Of a stretch of 64,000 nucleotides of DNA, positions 9,201 through 16,246 are shown one piece after another; position 1 is the first letter of the stretch; the number at the start of each line of letters is the position of its first letter. Source of the DNA: Marinomonas ostreistagni. GTDB lineage: Bacteria > Pseudomonadota > Gammaproteobacteria > Pseudomonadales > Marinomonadaceae. Made by a program: the position numbers and the translations under genes. The notes below the pieces were generated by a model. That model was not told the DNA's origin and made no database searches. It saw only the letters and a program-made list of their open reading frames with translations. The DNA is taken from assembly GCF_016461785.1 (NCBI RefSeq), contig NZ_JAEMUH010000011.1, forward strand, positions 117,421 to 181,420. Direction: 5' to 3'.

Positions 9201-10739
9201 GCCGCTGTCAACATCCGCGAAGGTAGCCGCAGACAGATCGACATTACCCTGAGTATCCTCCGTAAATGTAATGTCGCTCGCCAGCCCTGTCACCGTCGGA
9301 TCGTCGTTCACGGCAGTGATGTTAATGGTGACGGTATCGGCTGTTCCATTTGTCGTGCCATCGTTTGGTGTGACTGTCAGTGTGGCAGCGGTTGTGTCAT
9401 TGGTATCTGATGTAAATAGGATATTGCTGGTATTATCGAGGAAGGTATTTAAATCTGCTTCCGCGCCAGACAATGTCATGCTGCTGGTGCCTGAGCCAGC
9501 TACTGTGACACCACTGGCGGTGCCATTGCCACCCAACGCTGCAAGGGTACCGCGATCTACGCTTAGGGTCAGAGTAATAGGATCATCAGATTCAGCATCA
9601 GAGATGTTATAAGCAGATAAATTGATCGCTGTGGCAACGTCTTCCGTGGCCGTCACGTCAGCAGGCGTACCGCCTAGACTAGGGGAGGTGTTAGATATAA
9701 CTGCGGCAGAGAAGTCCAGTACATCAATTCCTAACGCAACGTTTGTTCCAGTGAAGCGAATTTCGTCAATGTTTTCCCAGTCAGAGTCAAAGGTGAGTGA
9801 ACCACCATTCCCTCCTAGTCCATTGTTTGTATAGCTAACACTCCCTGTTACATCATTTGAAGTGAAATCAATCGTATCACTAGCAACTTCTACTCCATCT
9901 CGATAACCTTTAACTGTATAGCTTGTCCCTGCTCCTTGTCCTATACCTGCATCAGCTTCCATTGATACGATCTTAAATTCACTGCCGTCACTGGAGGCGA
10001 TTCGAAAGTCCGCTGCTCCTATATCTATATTTCCGCCATCATTATTGAAGATTAAAATTTTATCTGATGGTGATCCTGAAATAGCATAGTTAGCGGAGAG
10101 AGGTTGAATAGAAGTATAGCTATTTGTTGCGGGTGATGTTGTGGTGTAGGTAATACCATTTAAGGTATATGAGTTACCGACGACACTTGTAGCTTCTGAA
10201 TCAAAATCTTGATCGGACGGAGTCGCTAATGTGTGAAACCAATCTTGCTGCGCTTGTGGGGCGACAAAAACAGATGTTGATATATAGCCTGAAGTTTGCT
10301 CTAGCGACCATTGCTCCCCATCGTGTGCGTACCCAACTGGTGTTGATGATGCGGCGACATTACAGGAGGTAAAGTAGTTTAGCTTCTGTAAGAATTGCTG
10401 TCCCTCTGCTCCTTTACCTGTTTCACAACCGTACAGTAGGATATCCGCTTCTGCGGACATAGCTTTTGACCAGCTAGCTAATTGCGCTTGATATTGTTCC
10501 AGTGTCAGGGCATTTAATATGCTATTACTAAAGATCAGCTGCCCCGGTGCACCGTGGGTAACGATATGTAGGGCATCTAGGTTTTTATATTGTTGCAGTA
10601 TGGTGGTGATCTGTGAGATGGCATCGCTATCAGCTTCTAAAAAAACAGCTTTGATATGCTTTGGGATATCTTTAATCAGTAAGTCCCGATCAGAAACCGT
10701 TGGATCAATAAATATAAGCTGAGTGTAAGCTGCGCTCAT
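3294..10739 (-). CDS. Giant RTX adhesin: DUF4347, cadherin-like repeats, calcium-binding repeats, DUF4214-like C-terminus
   Basis: A very large (about 2481 aa) acidic, Thr/Asp/Asn-rich, Cys-poor protein built like a type I-secreted adhesin. Residues 1-165 match the DUF4347 family (HIVTHGAPGQ at 58-67, ILLYGCETGKG at 100-110). From about 360 to 1750 there are many cadherin/VCBS-like repeats, most ending in NDAP or NDDP; two adjacent copies (TFEDTQGNVDLS type) are nearly identical. A Pro/Thr linker (STPTTPTTPTTT) follows, then two clusters of RTX nonapeptides of GGxGxD type (such as GGVGNDTLSGGVGDD), and a C-terminal DUF4214-like helical region. There is no N-terminal signal peptide, as expected for T1SS export by the transporter at 21369-26116. 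I placed the start at the ATG at 10739, with AAGGA 7 bases upstream; a longer frame to 10811 lacks support. The role is probably attachment or biofilm formation; the ligand is unknown. Confidence 0.92.
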   Translation of the reverse strand: MSAAYTQLIFIDPTVSDRDLLIKDIPKHIKAVFLEADSDAISQITTILQQYKNLDALHIVTHGAPGQLIFSNSILNALTLEQYQAQLASWSKAMSAEADILLYGCETGKGAEGQQFLQKLNYFTSCNVAASSTPVGYAHDGEQWSLEQTSGYISTSVFVAPQAQQDWFHTLATPSDQDFDSEATSVVGNSYTLNGITYTTTSPATNSYTSIQPLSANYAISGSPSDKILIFNNDGGNIDIGAADFRIASSDGSEFKIVSMEADAGIGQGAGTSYTVKGYRDGVEVASDTIDFTSNDVTGSVSYTNNGLGGNGGSLTFDSDWENIDEIRFTGTNVALGIDVLDFSAAVISNTSPSLGGTPADVTATEDVATAINLSAYNISDAESDDPITLTLSVDRGTLAALGGNGTASGVTVAGSGTSSMTLSGAEADLNTFLDNTSNILFTSDTNDTTAATLTVTPNDGTTNGTADTVTINITAVNDDPTVTGLASDITFTEDTQGNVDLSAATFADVDSGNITVTITASEGTFASPADGAGVGSGVVETLVNATTITLVGTASDINTYLDTASNIQWTGVANDTGNDTSTFTVTANDGDGSGDVALGTINADITAVNDDPTATGLPSDLTFTEDTQGNVDLSTVSSADVDSATLTVTLTASEGSFAAPADGAGVGAGVTETLVNSTTITLVGTAADINTYLGTASNIQWTGASNDSGNDASTFSITANDGDGSGNVALGSVNADITAANDAPTLDAGQSPVLTAIDEDAGDDDGSGADNDDDGTNNANNPGTSVADMVVDGSIGDVDGGAVEAIAVTQVDNTNGIWQYSIDNGSSWSNFSATTGSTVDITASARLLDGSLSGASTQLVRFVPNANYNGTANITFHAWDKSSGSAGSTASASATGGATPFSSASDTASVTINAVNDAPIFTGLDGTPSYSEGAAAVQLDADASISDLELDALNGGNGDYSGASLTIVRNGGADAADLFSVLTGGNLTIAGGPNGGGTVTAGGNVIATIANTGDGQLQLSFADNGTTPSTALVNEVLQAIRYSNNSDDLPANVQLDFTVSDGGANDTGSITVNLTDVNDAPSMTATGGNPTFIEGGSAQDLFNTVSTDTIETGQTFSALTLTVTNVSDGSAEILSFDGSDVALTHGNSVTTAANSLSVSVSVAGSTATVSFSGATLTEAQLQTLVDSLTYRNSSDNPTTAGNRVVTITSVTDSGDTANGGNNAATPNLTSTVSLTGVNDAPVVSNVYTETSQVVAGNGAQTLSGFANASVANVDSADYSGGFITLTQTTGTTNGNWSVDGTTVTSGGDAVISANETISVSGTDIGTVDITNDGQGGNTLTINFGANASSTLVQTFLQNLLYDAPSALGNRDFTLTLNDADGTANGGDADDSGSFTISVTPNPPVISNLNSDSVNATEGAGAVLLDAGSNAMLTDADSVDLNGGTVTVSVTASADAASDVLSVDTNGVVSLAGTTAGSNVSVSGTVIGTLVNNIAAGNDFAINLGALSTPALVQSLLRALTFEVTGDTPAESTRTVSITISDGQGSDSADVSVVVTAVNDAPQLSGLISDASFTEDTAANLDLSAVTLSDVDTSGNVTLTLTASAGTLSASSGGGVTIGGSTSAALTLTGTIADIDSYLNGANITHTPGANLAGNDAANVSLSVNDGGINTALGSVNIDITPVNDAPTAADTTESVAYNGTYTFQESDFGFSDVDTGDTLDHITIVSLPTDGVLQYQGQDVNANDQIDALNIGDLTFTPDSGGTGAGYASFTFTVSDGTDDSALAYTVTMDVGARPSTPTTPTTPTTTSEQVDGVDVTTTEEQDEDGNTIQTVTVTPVTSTREDSDDTTDDADIPLHYANGNTNQVVTTVSLPTGVGVTTRSNTTASTQNKLENLIALIDDSAEDEEDLNEMENSGNTFLEALESTENLWVNQIELTSDGTSSTSEAIKITGSSDSTYQEALVIDTRNLPAGTVLDLNDIEFAVIVGTNVTIRGGEGANIVYAGANAQNIVLGAEDDELHGGAGDDVVGSKGGDDLLYGDSGNDTVIGGVGNDTLSGGVGDDLLQGSQQDNGQLVFSLNSAGEITTLYTPEELDLSDSALDTIEFTGDWYSQASYVYEGQAFAQDMSASIDSLLQASDDFALVGVDSTRLKTLAILKKVFDGELYTVDALNEAATSDTTLLEYATQAVIDWREQANISATDATEDQVWSLLKTFWRFLDINRDDINEAVSYIDDGGSWEALLLDVIADDNSNYLLYGGTGVMQLAQATDVSNSGLQEDIGDDDLAGGAGNDTLVGGHGSDRLDGGDGDDLAIQSRSTEDYQFTLTSAGELALLYQDDAYIETDTLVDIEQVKFSDATLDFFASNLSSSTLMQLGTLGQLMTGNAPSLEQLNAYQSDQLSLTGLASALMQTEAYQEQWQALDDASFITTLAAQVVDEPFTQNDIDYWVDRLDTDLNREDVFILAAGVESYQTEALENGLVLM

Positions 10740-10898
10740 AACGATGTCCTTTTTTAACAAATTTGCCTGATGAAGTAATAATTTAGTTAGGCGAAAACTG
10801 CCCTTAAACATTTGTTTATCGACGCTTAATAACGAATCTTTAATCTACCCAAACACCTTATAATAGAATCTACAAGGCGATTGGGTATATTTTTGAAC

Positions 10899-11534
10899 TT
10901 AATTTCGAGATGGGAAAAGCCCTTCAATACAGATAATAAATGGAATCACTGTGCTAGGTTGATACAAGCTGAATGCTTGCGAGGCTCCTGTATAACCTAC
11001 TGAGACTGTACCACCAGTAATGCCTCCTCCACCAAACACATTTATATCAATGGCATCCGCAGCCATTACTACGCTAGCTGAATTGGAGTAGCCATTTAGC
11101 TCGGCAAGCCCATTTTTTGTTACCCCCCAATATTTATCGGTAGGCTCAGATGAATCAGACCCTGTTCCAGCGTTAACCGTAGCTGTTGCTGTTATCTGGC
11201 CTGTACCTCCCCCTTGATATTCCGGTTCAAAGACCGCAGCGTGAGTATGGCTTGGGAGTTGCGCTTCCGTTAATTCGTGTGTTGGTAGACCGAATCTTTG
11301 GCCAATGATTGCTGGTGCTAGCCCAGGGCCGTTGCCATATCCTACTGGGGTGCGGCCACGCATGTCAGGTAGTGAAAAGGTCGTACGGCCATCTCCTCCC
11401 CATAAAGTCCCGAGAATTGCGTATAAGGCAGTATTTTGTGAAATAGAGAATTGTTGTCCATGGCAAAAGGACCAATTCGCTGGGGCGAATGATCCGGCAA
11501 ATTGTAGAGTAGTTCCGTAGTAGTAGTTTTCCAT
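10899..11534 (-). CDS. Phage tail collar domain protein (microcystin-dependent protein family), copy 2
   Basis: A 211-residue protein of the Collar-domain (PF07484) type. The N-terminal half has the family pattern: WSFCHGQQFSISQNTALYAI, then LGTLWGGDGRTTFSLPDMRGR, then LPSHTHAA. The rest is Gly/Ser/Thr-rich and ends in SLYQPSTVIPFIICIEGLFP, also typical. The same fold occurs in phage short tail fibres, but free-standing bacterial copies of this length are usually called MdpB or tail-fiber-like proteins. No other phage gene is nearby, so this is not a prophage remnant. It is paralogous to the gene just upstream (11583-12215), with about 48 bases between them, and lies between that gene and the adhesin gene. 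It is probably exported or surface-located; the function is not established. Confidence 0.88.
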   Translation of the reverse strand: MENYYYGTTLQFAGSFAPANWSFCHGQQFSISQNTALYAILGTLWGGDGRTTFSLPDMRGRTPVGYGNGPGLAPAIIGQRFGLPTHELTEAQLPSHTHAAVFEPEYQGGGTGQITATATVNAGTGSDSSEPTDKYWGVTKNGLAELNGYSNSASVVMAADAIDINVFGGGGITGGTVSVGYTGASQAFSLYQPSTVIPFIICIEGLFPSRN

Positions 11535-11582
11535 AATGCTTCTCCTGCTATATTATGGGGGGCGATATACGATATTTATGGT

Positions 11583-12215
11583 TTAGTTCCTGGATGGAAA
11601 TAATCCATCGACACAAACAATAAATGGAATCACGGTACTGGGCTGGTACAATTCAAATGCTTGTGAAGCGCCAGTATTGCCAACAGTTACAGTGCCCCCT
11701 GTGATACCACCGCCTCCACTAATGGAGATGTTTATGGCGTCAGTAGCCATTGTCACCCCAGCAGAGCTGCTATACCCATTCAATGCTGCCAGCCCATTTT
11801 TAGTAACACCCCAATATTTTCCTGTAGGGTCTGAGGCGTCGGAGCCAATACCTGCGTTGACGGTAGCCATGGCGCTAATGCTGGAACTCGATCCACCTCC
11901 CATAGGTGTGAAAATGGCGGTATGAGTATGTGATGGCATCTCGTTGAGTATTAATGTGTGTATATCGCTACCGAAACGTTGGCCAATCATATTGGGGGGG
12001 AGTCCAGGCCCTGTGCCGTATCCTACAGGCGTTCGCCCTTGTAATTCGGGTAGTGCAAAGTCTGTTCGGCCATTACCTCCCCATAAAGTGCCGAGAATTG
12101 CAAATAATGCTTGGTTCTGTGCAATGGCAAGCAGATTTCCATTGCAAAATGCCCAACGGTGAGGGGGGAAGTTACCTGCAAATTGCAGCGTGGTTCCATA
12201 GTAGTAACCGTCCAT
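11583..12215 (-). CDS. Phage tail collar domain protein (microcystin-dependent protein family), copy 1
   Basis: A 210-residue paralogue of the downstream gene. It has the same blocks in the same order: WAFCNGNLLAIAQNQALFAI, LGTLWGGNGRTDFALPELQGR, a MPSHTHTA block, a Gly/Ser-rich centre with SSSISAMATVNAG, and a YQPSTVIPFIVCVDGLFP end. The two copies keep the same length and most Gly and Thr positions, so they arose by tandem duplication. The cluster of modification enzymes begins immediately upstream (formyltransferase-like gene, stop at 12297), which makes the two Collar proteins the nearest candidate substrates. That link is inference from order only. Confidence 0.88.
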   Translation of the reverse strand: MDGYYYGTTLQFAGNFPPHRWAFCNGNLLAIAQNQALFAILGTLWGGNGRTDFALPELQGRTPVGYGTGPGLPPNMIGQRFGSDIHTLILNEMPSHTHTAIFTPMGGGSSSSISAMATVNAGIGSDASDPTGKYWGVTKNGLAALNGYSSSAGVTMATDAINISISGGGGITGGTVTVGNTGASQAFELYQPSTVIPFIVCVDGLFPSRN

Positions 12216-12296
12216 CTTATGTCTCCTTATTAAGCTGTTTTATTTACTTGCTATCTAACACGTGTTATCTCGTTTAGTTCACTCCCAATTAGTTTG

Positions 12297-13235
12297 TTAT
12301 GTAAACTTAATTCCGGATGATAGGTAACAGGCTTTAGCAAAACGATAGCCATCTAAAACGCCATCGTTGTTCGCGATAATATCGAGTCGGATACTTTCCT
12401 CTTTTAGAGCAACGATCAGCCCCTGCTCAGGGGAAAGGTGGATGATGGTACCAGGAGGTGCGCCATAGGTAGGTAACGATGAAGGCGTTGCTTGCAATAG
12501 CTGGGCCTGACTCTGTCCCATACTTAACCTCGCACCACCATGCTGAGGGTTGCCAGCTCTCACTTGGTCACATAGTTGTTTCGCAGTCGTGTTATGCCAA
12601 TCAATGACTAGGTCTTGCTCTGTTAATCTTGCCGCTGTTAGCAAACATTTGCCTTGTTGGGGGCTTTCTTGCAATTGCCCAAATTGCTTAATTTGTTCGA
12701 AGACAGTTTCTAGCAGAGCAGGTATGCTTTGAATCAAGTTACTAAATAAACGGTTGGCGGTATCGTATGAGCCAATGCTGATGGTTTCCTGAGCAATGAT
12801 TGCTCCCTGATCAAACTGTTCCGTGAGCCTATGAGCTGTCAGCGCAGATTGAGTCTCGCCATTACGTATTTGCCAATACACAGGGTCCGCCCCGCGATAG
12901 TTTGGTAGCGCAGATCCATGCAAATTAATGAGACCATGAACCGGTGCGTGAGCAATCTGCATAGGGATTTTCTCACGACAACAAAAAACGATACCTAGTT
13001 GGCTGTTCCAGGTGGCCAGTGCAGTGATAGGAGTATCGATATCATTTGTTGGACAATGCTGTGTGGCAATATTGGCTTGGTTTAATTGTTGCGCCAGGAT
13101 GGCTTTCTCTTGGTCTAATTGCCCAAAAATCAGTACGCCAGCGAGTTTGTTTATTTGAGCTAAATAGCTAATGAGTCCGAGCGATGATGCGCCAGTCGTG
13201 AGAACTGTGACTTTTAAATCTTCTAACTTATACAT
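12297..13235 (-). CDS. Formyltransferase-fold protein (Fmt/sugar N-formyltransferase-like)
   Basis: A 312-residue protein with the formyl_transferase core that uses N10-formyltetrahydrofolate. The catalytic triad pattern is visible: NLHGS (Asn104, His106) before LPNYRGADPVYW, and Asp142 in EQFDQGAIIAQE. The C-terminal region has a shorter Fmt_C-like domain (LVIDWHNTTAKQLCDQVRAG, then a small beta region), as in methionyl-tRNA and sugar-nucleotide formyltransferases. It is unlikely to be the housekeeping Fmt, because the N-terminus is divergent and it sits between Collar genes and a PRMT-like gene rather than beside def. Only 11 bases separate it from the upstream methyltransferase, so they are probably co-transcribed. 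It probably formylates an amino group on a sugar or peptide; the substrate is unknown. Confidence 0.8.
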   Translation of the reverse strand: MYKLEDLKVTVLTTGASSLGLISYLAQINKLAGVLIFGQLDQEKAILAQQLNQANIATQHCPTNDIDTPITALATWNSQLGIVFCCREKIPMQIAHAPVHGLINLHGSALPNYRGADPVYWQIRNGETQSALTAHRLTEQFDQGAIIAQETISIGSYDTANRLFSNLIQSIPALLETVFEQIKQFGQLQESPQQGKCLLTAARLTEQDLVIDWHNTTAKQLCDQVRAGNPQHGGARLSMGQSQAQLLQATPSSLPTYGAPPGTIIHLSPEQGLIVALKEESIRLDIIANNDGVLDGYRFAKACYLSSGIKFT

Positions 13236-13246
13236 CGCTAAATCCC

Positions 13247-14470
13247 TTAAGCTATTGTAGGTAAAAATCCTGGCGCCCCTGATAATTTATAGTAAAACTT
13301 GAGTCGATCACCACTTTTGACGAGTAGATCGTCAGGCTCAGCGACTTTGGGAACAAAGTCGATACAAACGGACATGTCACATAGGGGATGAGTAATCCCT
13401 GAATCGTATTCACTGATCTTTTCTTGGCCAAATGTGGTTACAGTGACACAGAGCAGCAGGTTCGTCTTATCAATATTCTCTATGCTTTTAGGGACTTGGA
13501 CTTGATTGCATTCAATTAGCTCCATTCCATCCCCAAGAGGTATTACGGTAAGTTTACGCAACGATTCAAGCGTCAAAGAAAACACTTCACCCAGGCAGAC
13601 TCGCTCACTTTGGATAGTTTCATCAACTAGACTTGAATGAGTCCGTTTATTGTCCTTCCATTGGTCGACAAACTCTCTTTGTCCAACATTCAGAGAGGCC
13701 GTAACCACAATCTTTTCAGGTAACATGATGGCATCAGCGGTAAGATATGGCGCTAGGTGTCGAGCAAAAGCAAGGTGTCCTTCCCTCGTAAAGCCATGTT
13801 GTAACGCCTCCATAACAAGTACATCTATTGGATGGTTTGGGTGGTAATTCATCACATCGCAGCAGAGTACTTCGTGGATATAGTCAGAAATATCCAGATC
13901 AGAGATCAATTTATTGAGCGCTTTTATCGCTCCGGGTTGGATATCAATTAAGGTGACTTTTAGCTGATGACGAGCGGTATCACTCGCGGCATAGTGGCGT
14001 ATCAATGGCAATAACAGTGGAGCAAAGGGACCGCAGGCAGGGTAAACAATGTGTATTTTCTGGCTGCCTTGCTTGCTTTCTAATGCTTGGTGAATGCCAC
14101 GGATAAAAGCTTGAACACGATAAATATCTTGAAAAGTGTGCAAAGCATGCTCCACAGACATCACTAACCCCGTTGCATTAAGGTATGAAGTGGTTTGTTC
14201 AGATTCGGTTAATTCTGCTGTTTGGTAACTGGTGAGTAAATTCTCATAAGCCGTGGCAAATAATTCAACCAATTGATCGTGGGGCAACTGGGTGTCTAAT
14301 ATTTTTGTGACAAGGTTTTCTAAAGATAACTGGAGTGCTTGCTGAGCTTCATTTTTAGGTAATTGATTCAGCAAGCTATTTAATTGTTTACGCAAATGCT
14401 GATTACAGATTTCCTGTAGCTTTGGATCAGCGAAAGACACTGGAGAGGAGGGGGCATTTTTAGGTTTCAT
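13247..14470 (-). CDS. PRMT-like SAM-dependent methyltransferase
   Basis: A class I SAM methyltransferase of 407 residues that resembles protein arginine methyltransferases. Motif I is HIVYPACGPFAPLLLPL (about 140-156) and the acidic end of strand 2 is Asp176 in VTLIDIQ. A double-Glu loop, E221-x8-E230 in MEALQHGFTREGH, has the same spacing as the guanidinium-holding Glu pair of PRMTs. It is followed by LAPYLTADAIMLPEKIVV, matching the PRMT strand 5 region, and a beta-rich C-terminal half as in the PRMT barrel. The first 130 residues are helical and have no PRMT counterpart that I recognise. Two more proteins of this type are nearby (16247-18247 and 18345-19340). The substrate is unknown. Arginine methylation is inferred from the double-E loop; methylation of another amine or of a small molecule is possible. 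Confidence 0.8.
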   Translation of the reverse strand: MKPKNAPSSPVSFADPKLQEICNQHLRKQLNSLLNQLPKNEAQQALQLSLENLVTKILDTQLPHDQLVELFATAYENLLTSYQTAELTESEQTTSYLNATGLVMSVEHALHTFQDIYRVQAFIRGIHQALESKQGSQKIHIVYPACGPFAPLLLPLIRHYAASDTARHQLKVTLIDIQPGAIKALNKLISDLDISDYIHEVLCCDVMNYHPNHPIDVLVMEALQHGFTREGHLAFARHLAPYLTADAIMLPEKIVVTASLNVGQREFVDQWKDNKRTHSSLVDETIQSERVCLGEVFSLTLESLRKLTVIPLGDGMELIECNQVQVPKSIENIDKTNLLLCVTVTTFGQEKISEYDSGITHPLCDMSVCIDFVPKVAEPDDLLVKSGDRLKFYYKLSGAPGFLPTIA

Positions 14471-14649
14471 TCTTATTCCATTAAAGTGATTTTTATTGAG
14501 CTTAGGTATCTCACTACTTCCTTATAGAGAAGAGGTGCTAGCTCCTCCGTATCAGCCTTACCACATTGTTAGTCTAAATTGATGGTTATTTCAATAGAGA
14601 TATATCAATATGAATAAATTTTTTTACTTATTAATATGTTTGCACTATC

Positions 14650-14677
14650 TAGGTGGTTTTAGGTAGGTGGTTTTAGG
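14650..14677. repeat. Two tandem copies of a 14-bp direct repeat
   Basis: TAGGTGGTTTTAGG occurs twice in direct succession. It is in the 236-base gap upstream of the minus-strand methyltransferase gene (start 14470) and just after the end of the dioxygenase gene. The rest of the gap is AT-rich and could hold a promoter. A direct repeat of about 1.3 helical turns could be a regulator site, but nothing else supports this. Confidence 0.4.
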
Positions 14678-14706
14678 ATTCGCGTTAATATTATTAGGGC
14701 GCAAAG

Positions 14707-15426
14707 TTACTGTTCCTTAGATGTTTGCCATATAGCTCGATAGTGGTTTGCCAACTCTAACGCTGTCTCACTTCCCAAATATTCTAATTGTTCAATAACC
14801 TGTTGTACGTTTTCATCGGTAATGCTGGCACAGCCATATTTGTATTCAACAATCATCGTTTGATAGCCTGAGCCTGAAAATAGCGCGCTTAGCCAGTCGT
14901 TAACGATGCAGTCAATGACCAGGTGGACTCGGTTTGTATCGCTACCATTTACGACCTGATGAGGGTAGTTAGCGTTCATATACCAACATTCCCCTTCGGC
15001 AAAATGAACTGGCTGATCATTGATTTTGAACTCGACATCAGCGTGAGTTTGTATGGGGATGTGTAAACGCGCGCAGCCGTCCTCAAATCTAAGGTCTTGA
15101 TCTGTATGACGGCGTATTTCTTGTCCAGCTTGGAGGGACATTAACCTGGCAGAGACGATAGTGCATTGAAAGCTGGACAGTACCTCTTGCAAGTATTCAC
15201 TTTGTTTCAGGTAGAGTGTGCTTTGATAACGACCTGGATTGGTTTCTACTACCGTTGCGTTGTCTACTTGACCGTCAACAGCTCTGAGCGGCAATGATGA
15301 CCAGCCACCATCGTGTGCATGTCGATTGATATGCTCTATCCAAGATTGCTTTTGTAGACATCTTAAATCTTGCTTTAAACGCTGGATGTCAAATGTCAAA
15401 GGAAGCTTATGGAAAGCATCAGTCAT
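14707..15426 (-). CDS. Aspartyl/asparaginyl beta-hydroxylase-like Fe(II)/2-oxoglutarate dioxygenase
   Basis: A 239-residue cupin-fold dioxygenase of the aspartyl/asparaginyl beta-hydroxylase type. The iron ligands are visible as RRHTDQ (His107, Asp109) and the distal His156 in NYPHQVVNGSD, with Arg166 in NRVHLVID placed to bind the 2-oxoglutarate carboxylate. The sequence CARLHIPIQTHADVEFKIN between them is the family's central strand pair. I prefer the ATG at 15426, with GGGG about 9 bases upstream; an ATG at 15441 adds five residues. Members hydroxylate Asp or Asn side chains in proteins, or free and peptide-bound residues in natural-product pathways. It belongs to the same minus-strand gene run as the two other dioxygenases and two of the three methyltransferases here, so its substrate may be the same protein or peptide. 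The exact reaction is not determined. Confidence 0.82.
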   Translation of the reverse strand: MTDAFHKLPLTFDIQRLKQDLRCLQKQSWIEHINRHAHDGGWSSLPLRAVDGQVDNATVVETNPGRYQSTLYLKQSEYLQEVLSSFQCTIVSARLMSLQAGQEIRRHTDQDLRFEDGCARLHIPIQTHADVEFKINDQPVHFAEGECWYMNANYPHQVVNGSDTNRVHLVIDCIVNDWLSALFSGSGYQTMIVEYKYGCASITDENVQQVIEQLEYLGSETALELANHYRAIWQTSKEQ

Positions 15427-15612
15427 AGTGCATATCCCCATATCTAAGAATGAATCATTTATAATTTCTATGTCAGTTAGGGTTTGTTAGTGGCTTGAAC
15501 TAATGTCTGTTTATTCGGACTAACAACTAGGCTTGAACCTATAAACTTTATCCCAGTGTCAACTTCTTGACCGAAACCTAATCGGTTTGCAACCACTGTG
15601 TAACGCCTTTCT

Positions 15613-16233
15613 TTAAGGTTTGCTGAATAATCGTTTCGATGCATTGTTATGTCTACCAAATTGCCTAAAGGTAAGATTGAATCTCGGTTGGGTGCACTCA
15701 GGCATCGCTGGCACAGCGTGTTCATACTCGTCTTGGCATCCTTCCCCCATTACAAAAAGACTGCCGTCGTTTAACTGAAAACGATGTAGCTCCGTGTGAT
15801 CGCTTTTTCTTCTAAGCTGAAACTCTCTTGTCGTCCCAAGGCTTATTGAAGGAATGATATTAGTAGAGCCAAAGGCTGGCGGATCATAGTGGAACCCCAT
15901 GTGTTCTTGGCCATTTGGATAGAACAAACAGACGCAAACGTCGAATTGCAGTCCTATATGCTGGTTGACTCTGTCTCTTATTTTCTCTAGTAGTGGTGGC
16001 AAAGGGGCTCGTCGACCGTGTTCTTTGGGGAAAATATTGAAGTCCGTAAGTCGCGTGTCTACAAACATCATTTTCCAGGGTTGGATAAGATAGGTCTGCC
16101 CCGTCGCAAAGTGGACTTCTTCAAAGTCGGTAAGGTCATAGTTATCATATATCCATTGCTGAAATGCCAAGCTTTCATGAGCTGAAACAAATCGTTCGAG
16201 ATGCTGTATTTCACAGGCTAGTCGCTCTCGCAT
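15613..16233 (-). CDS. AlkB-like Fe(II)/2-oxoglutarate dioxygenase
   Basis: A 206-residue protein with the AlkB-type 2OG-Fe(II) oxygenase pattern. The HxD pair is in MGFHYDPP (His115, Asp117). The strand ISLGTTREFQLRRKSD follows, then NDGSLFVMGEGCQDEYEHAVP with the third iron ligand His172. RFNLTFRQF carries the Arg pair (184, 190) that binds 2-oxoglutarate and completes the fold. AlkB members demethylate alkylated DNA or RNA, but several bacterial and eukaryotic members act on proteins. Here, wedged between a methyltransferase-dioxygenase fusion 13 bases upstream and another dioxygenase, a DNA repair role is less likely than a role in the local modification cassette. It could still be an ordinary AlkB paralogue; the sequence does not settle this. 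Confidence 0.82.
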   Translation of the reverse strand: MRERLACEIQHLERFVSAHESLAFQQWIYDNYDLTDFEEVHFATGQTYLIQPWKMMFVDTRLTDFNIFPKEHGRRAPLPPLLEKIRDRVNQHIGLQFDVCVCLFYPNGQEHMGFHYDPPAFGSTNIIPSISLGTTREFQLRRKSDHTELHRFQLNDGSLFVMGEGCQDEYEHAVPAMPECTQPRFNLTFRQFGRHNNASKRLFSKP

Positions 16234-16246
16234 TGGTTCACTTCCT

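Noticed and set aside
4186..9834. Many plus-strand frames opposite the adhesin gene
   Set aside because: The adhesin codon bias leaves the antisense strand free of stops. The peptides are low-complexity Val/Ser/Pro-rich and mirror the repeats.
10899..12215. Prophage tail module
   Set aside because: Only Collar-domain proteins are present. No other structural, lysis or integrase gene, and no attachment site repeats were seen.
12297..13235. Housekeeping methionyl-tRNA formyltransferase
   Set aside because: The core motif is present, but the N-terminus is divergent and def is not adjacent. The location in the modification cluster argues for a different substrate.
15477..15725. 82-residue minus-strand frame between the two dioxygenase genes
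   Set aside because: It overlaps the 3' end of the AlkB-like gene in another frame, has no ribosome binding site and no recognisable domain.
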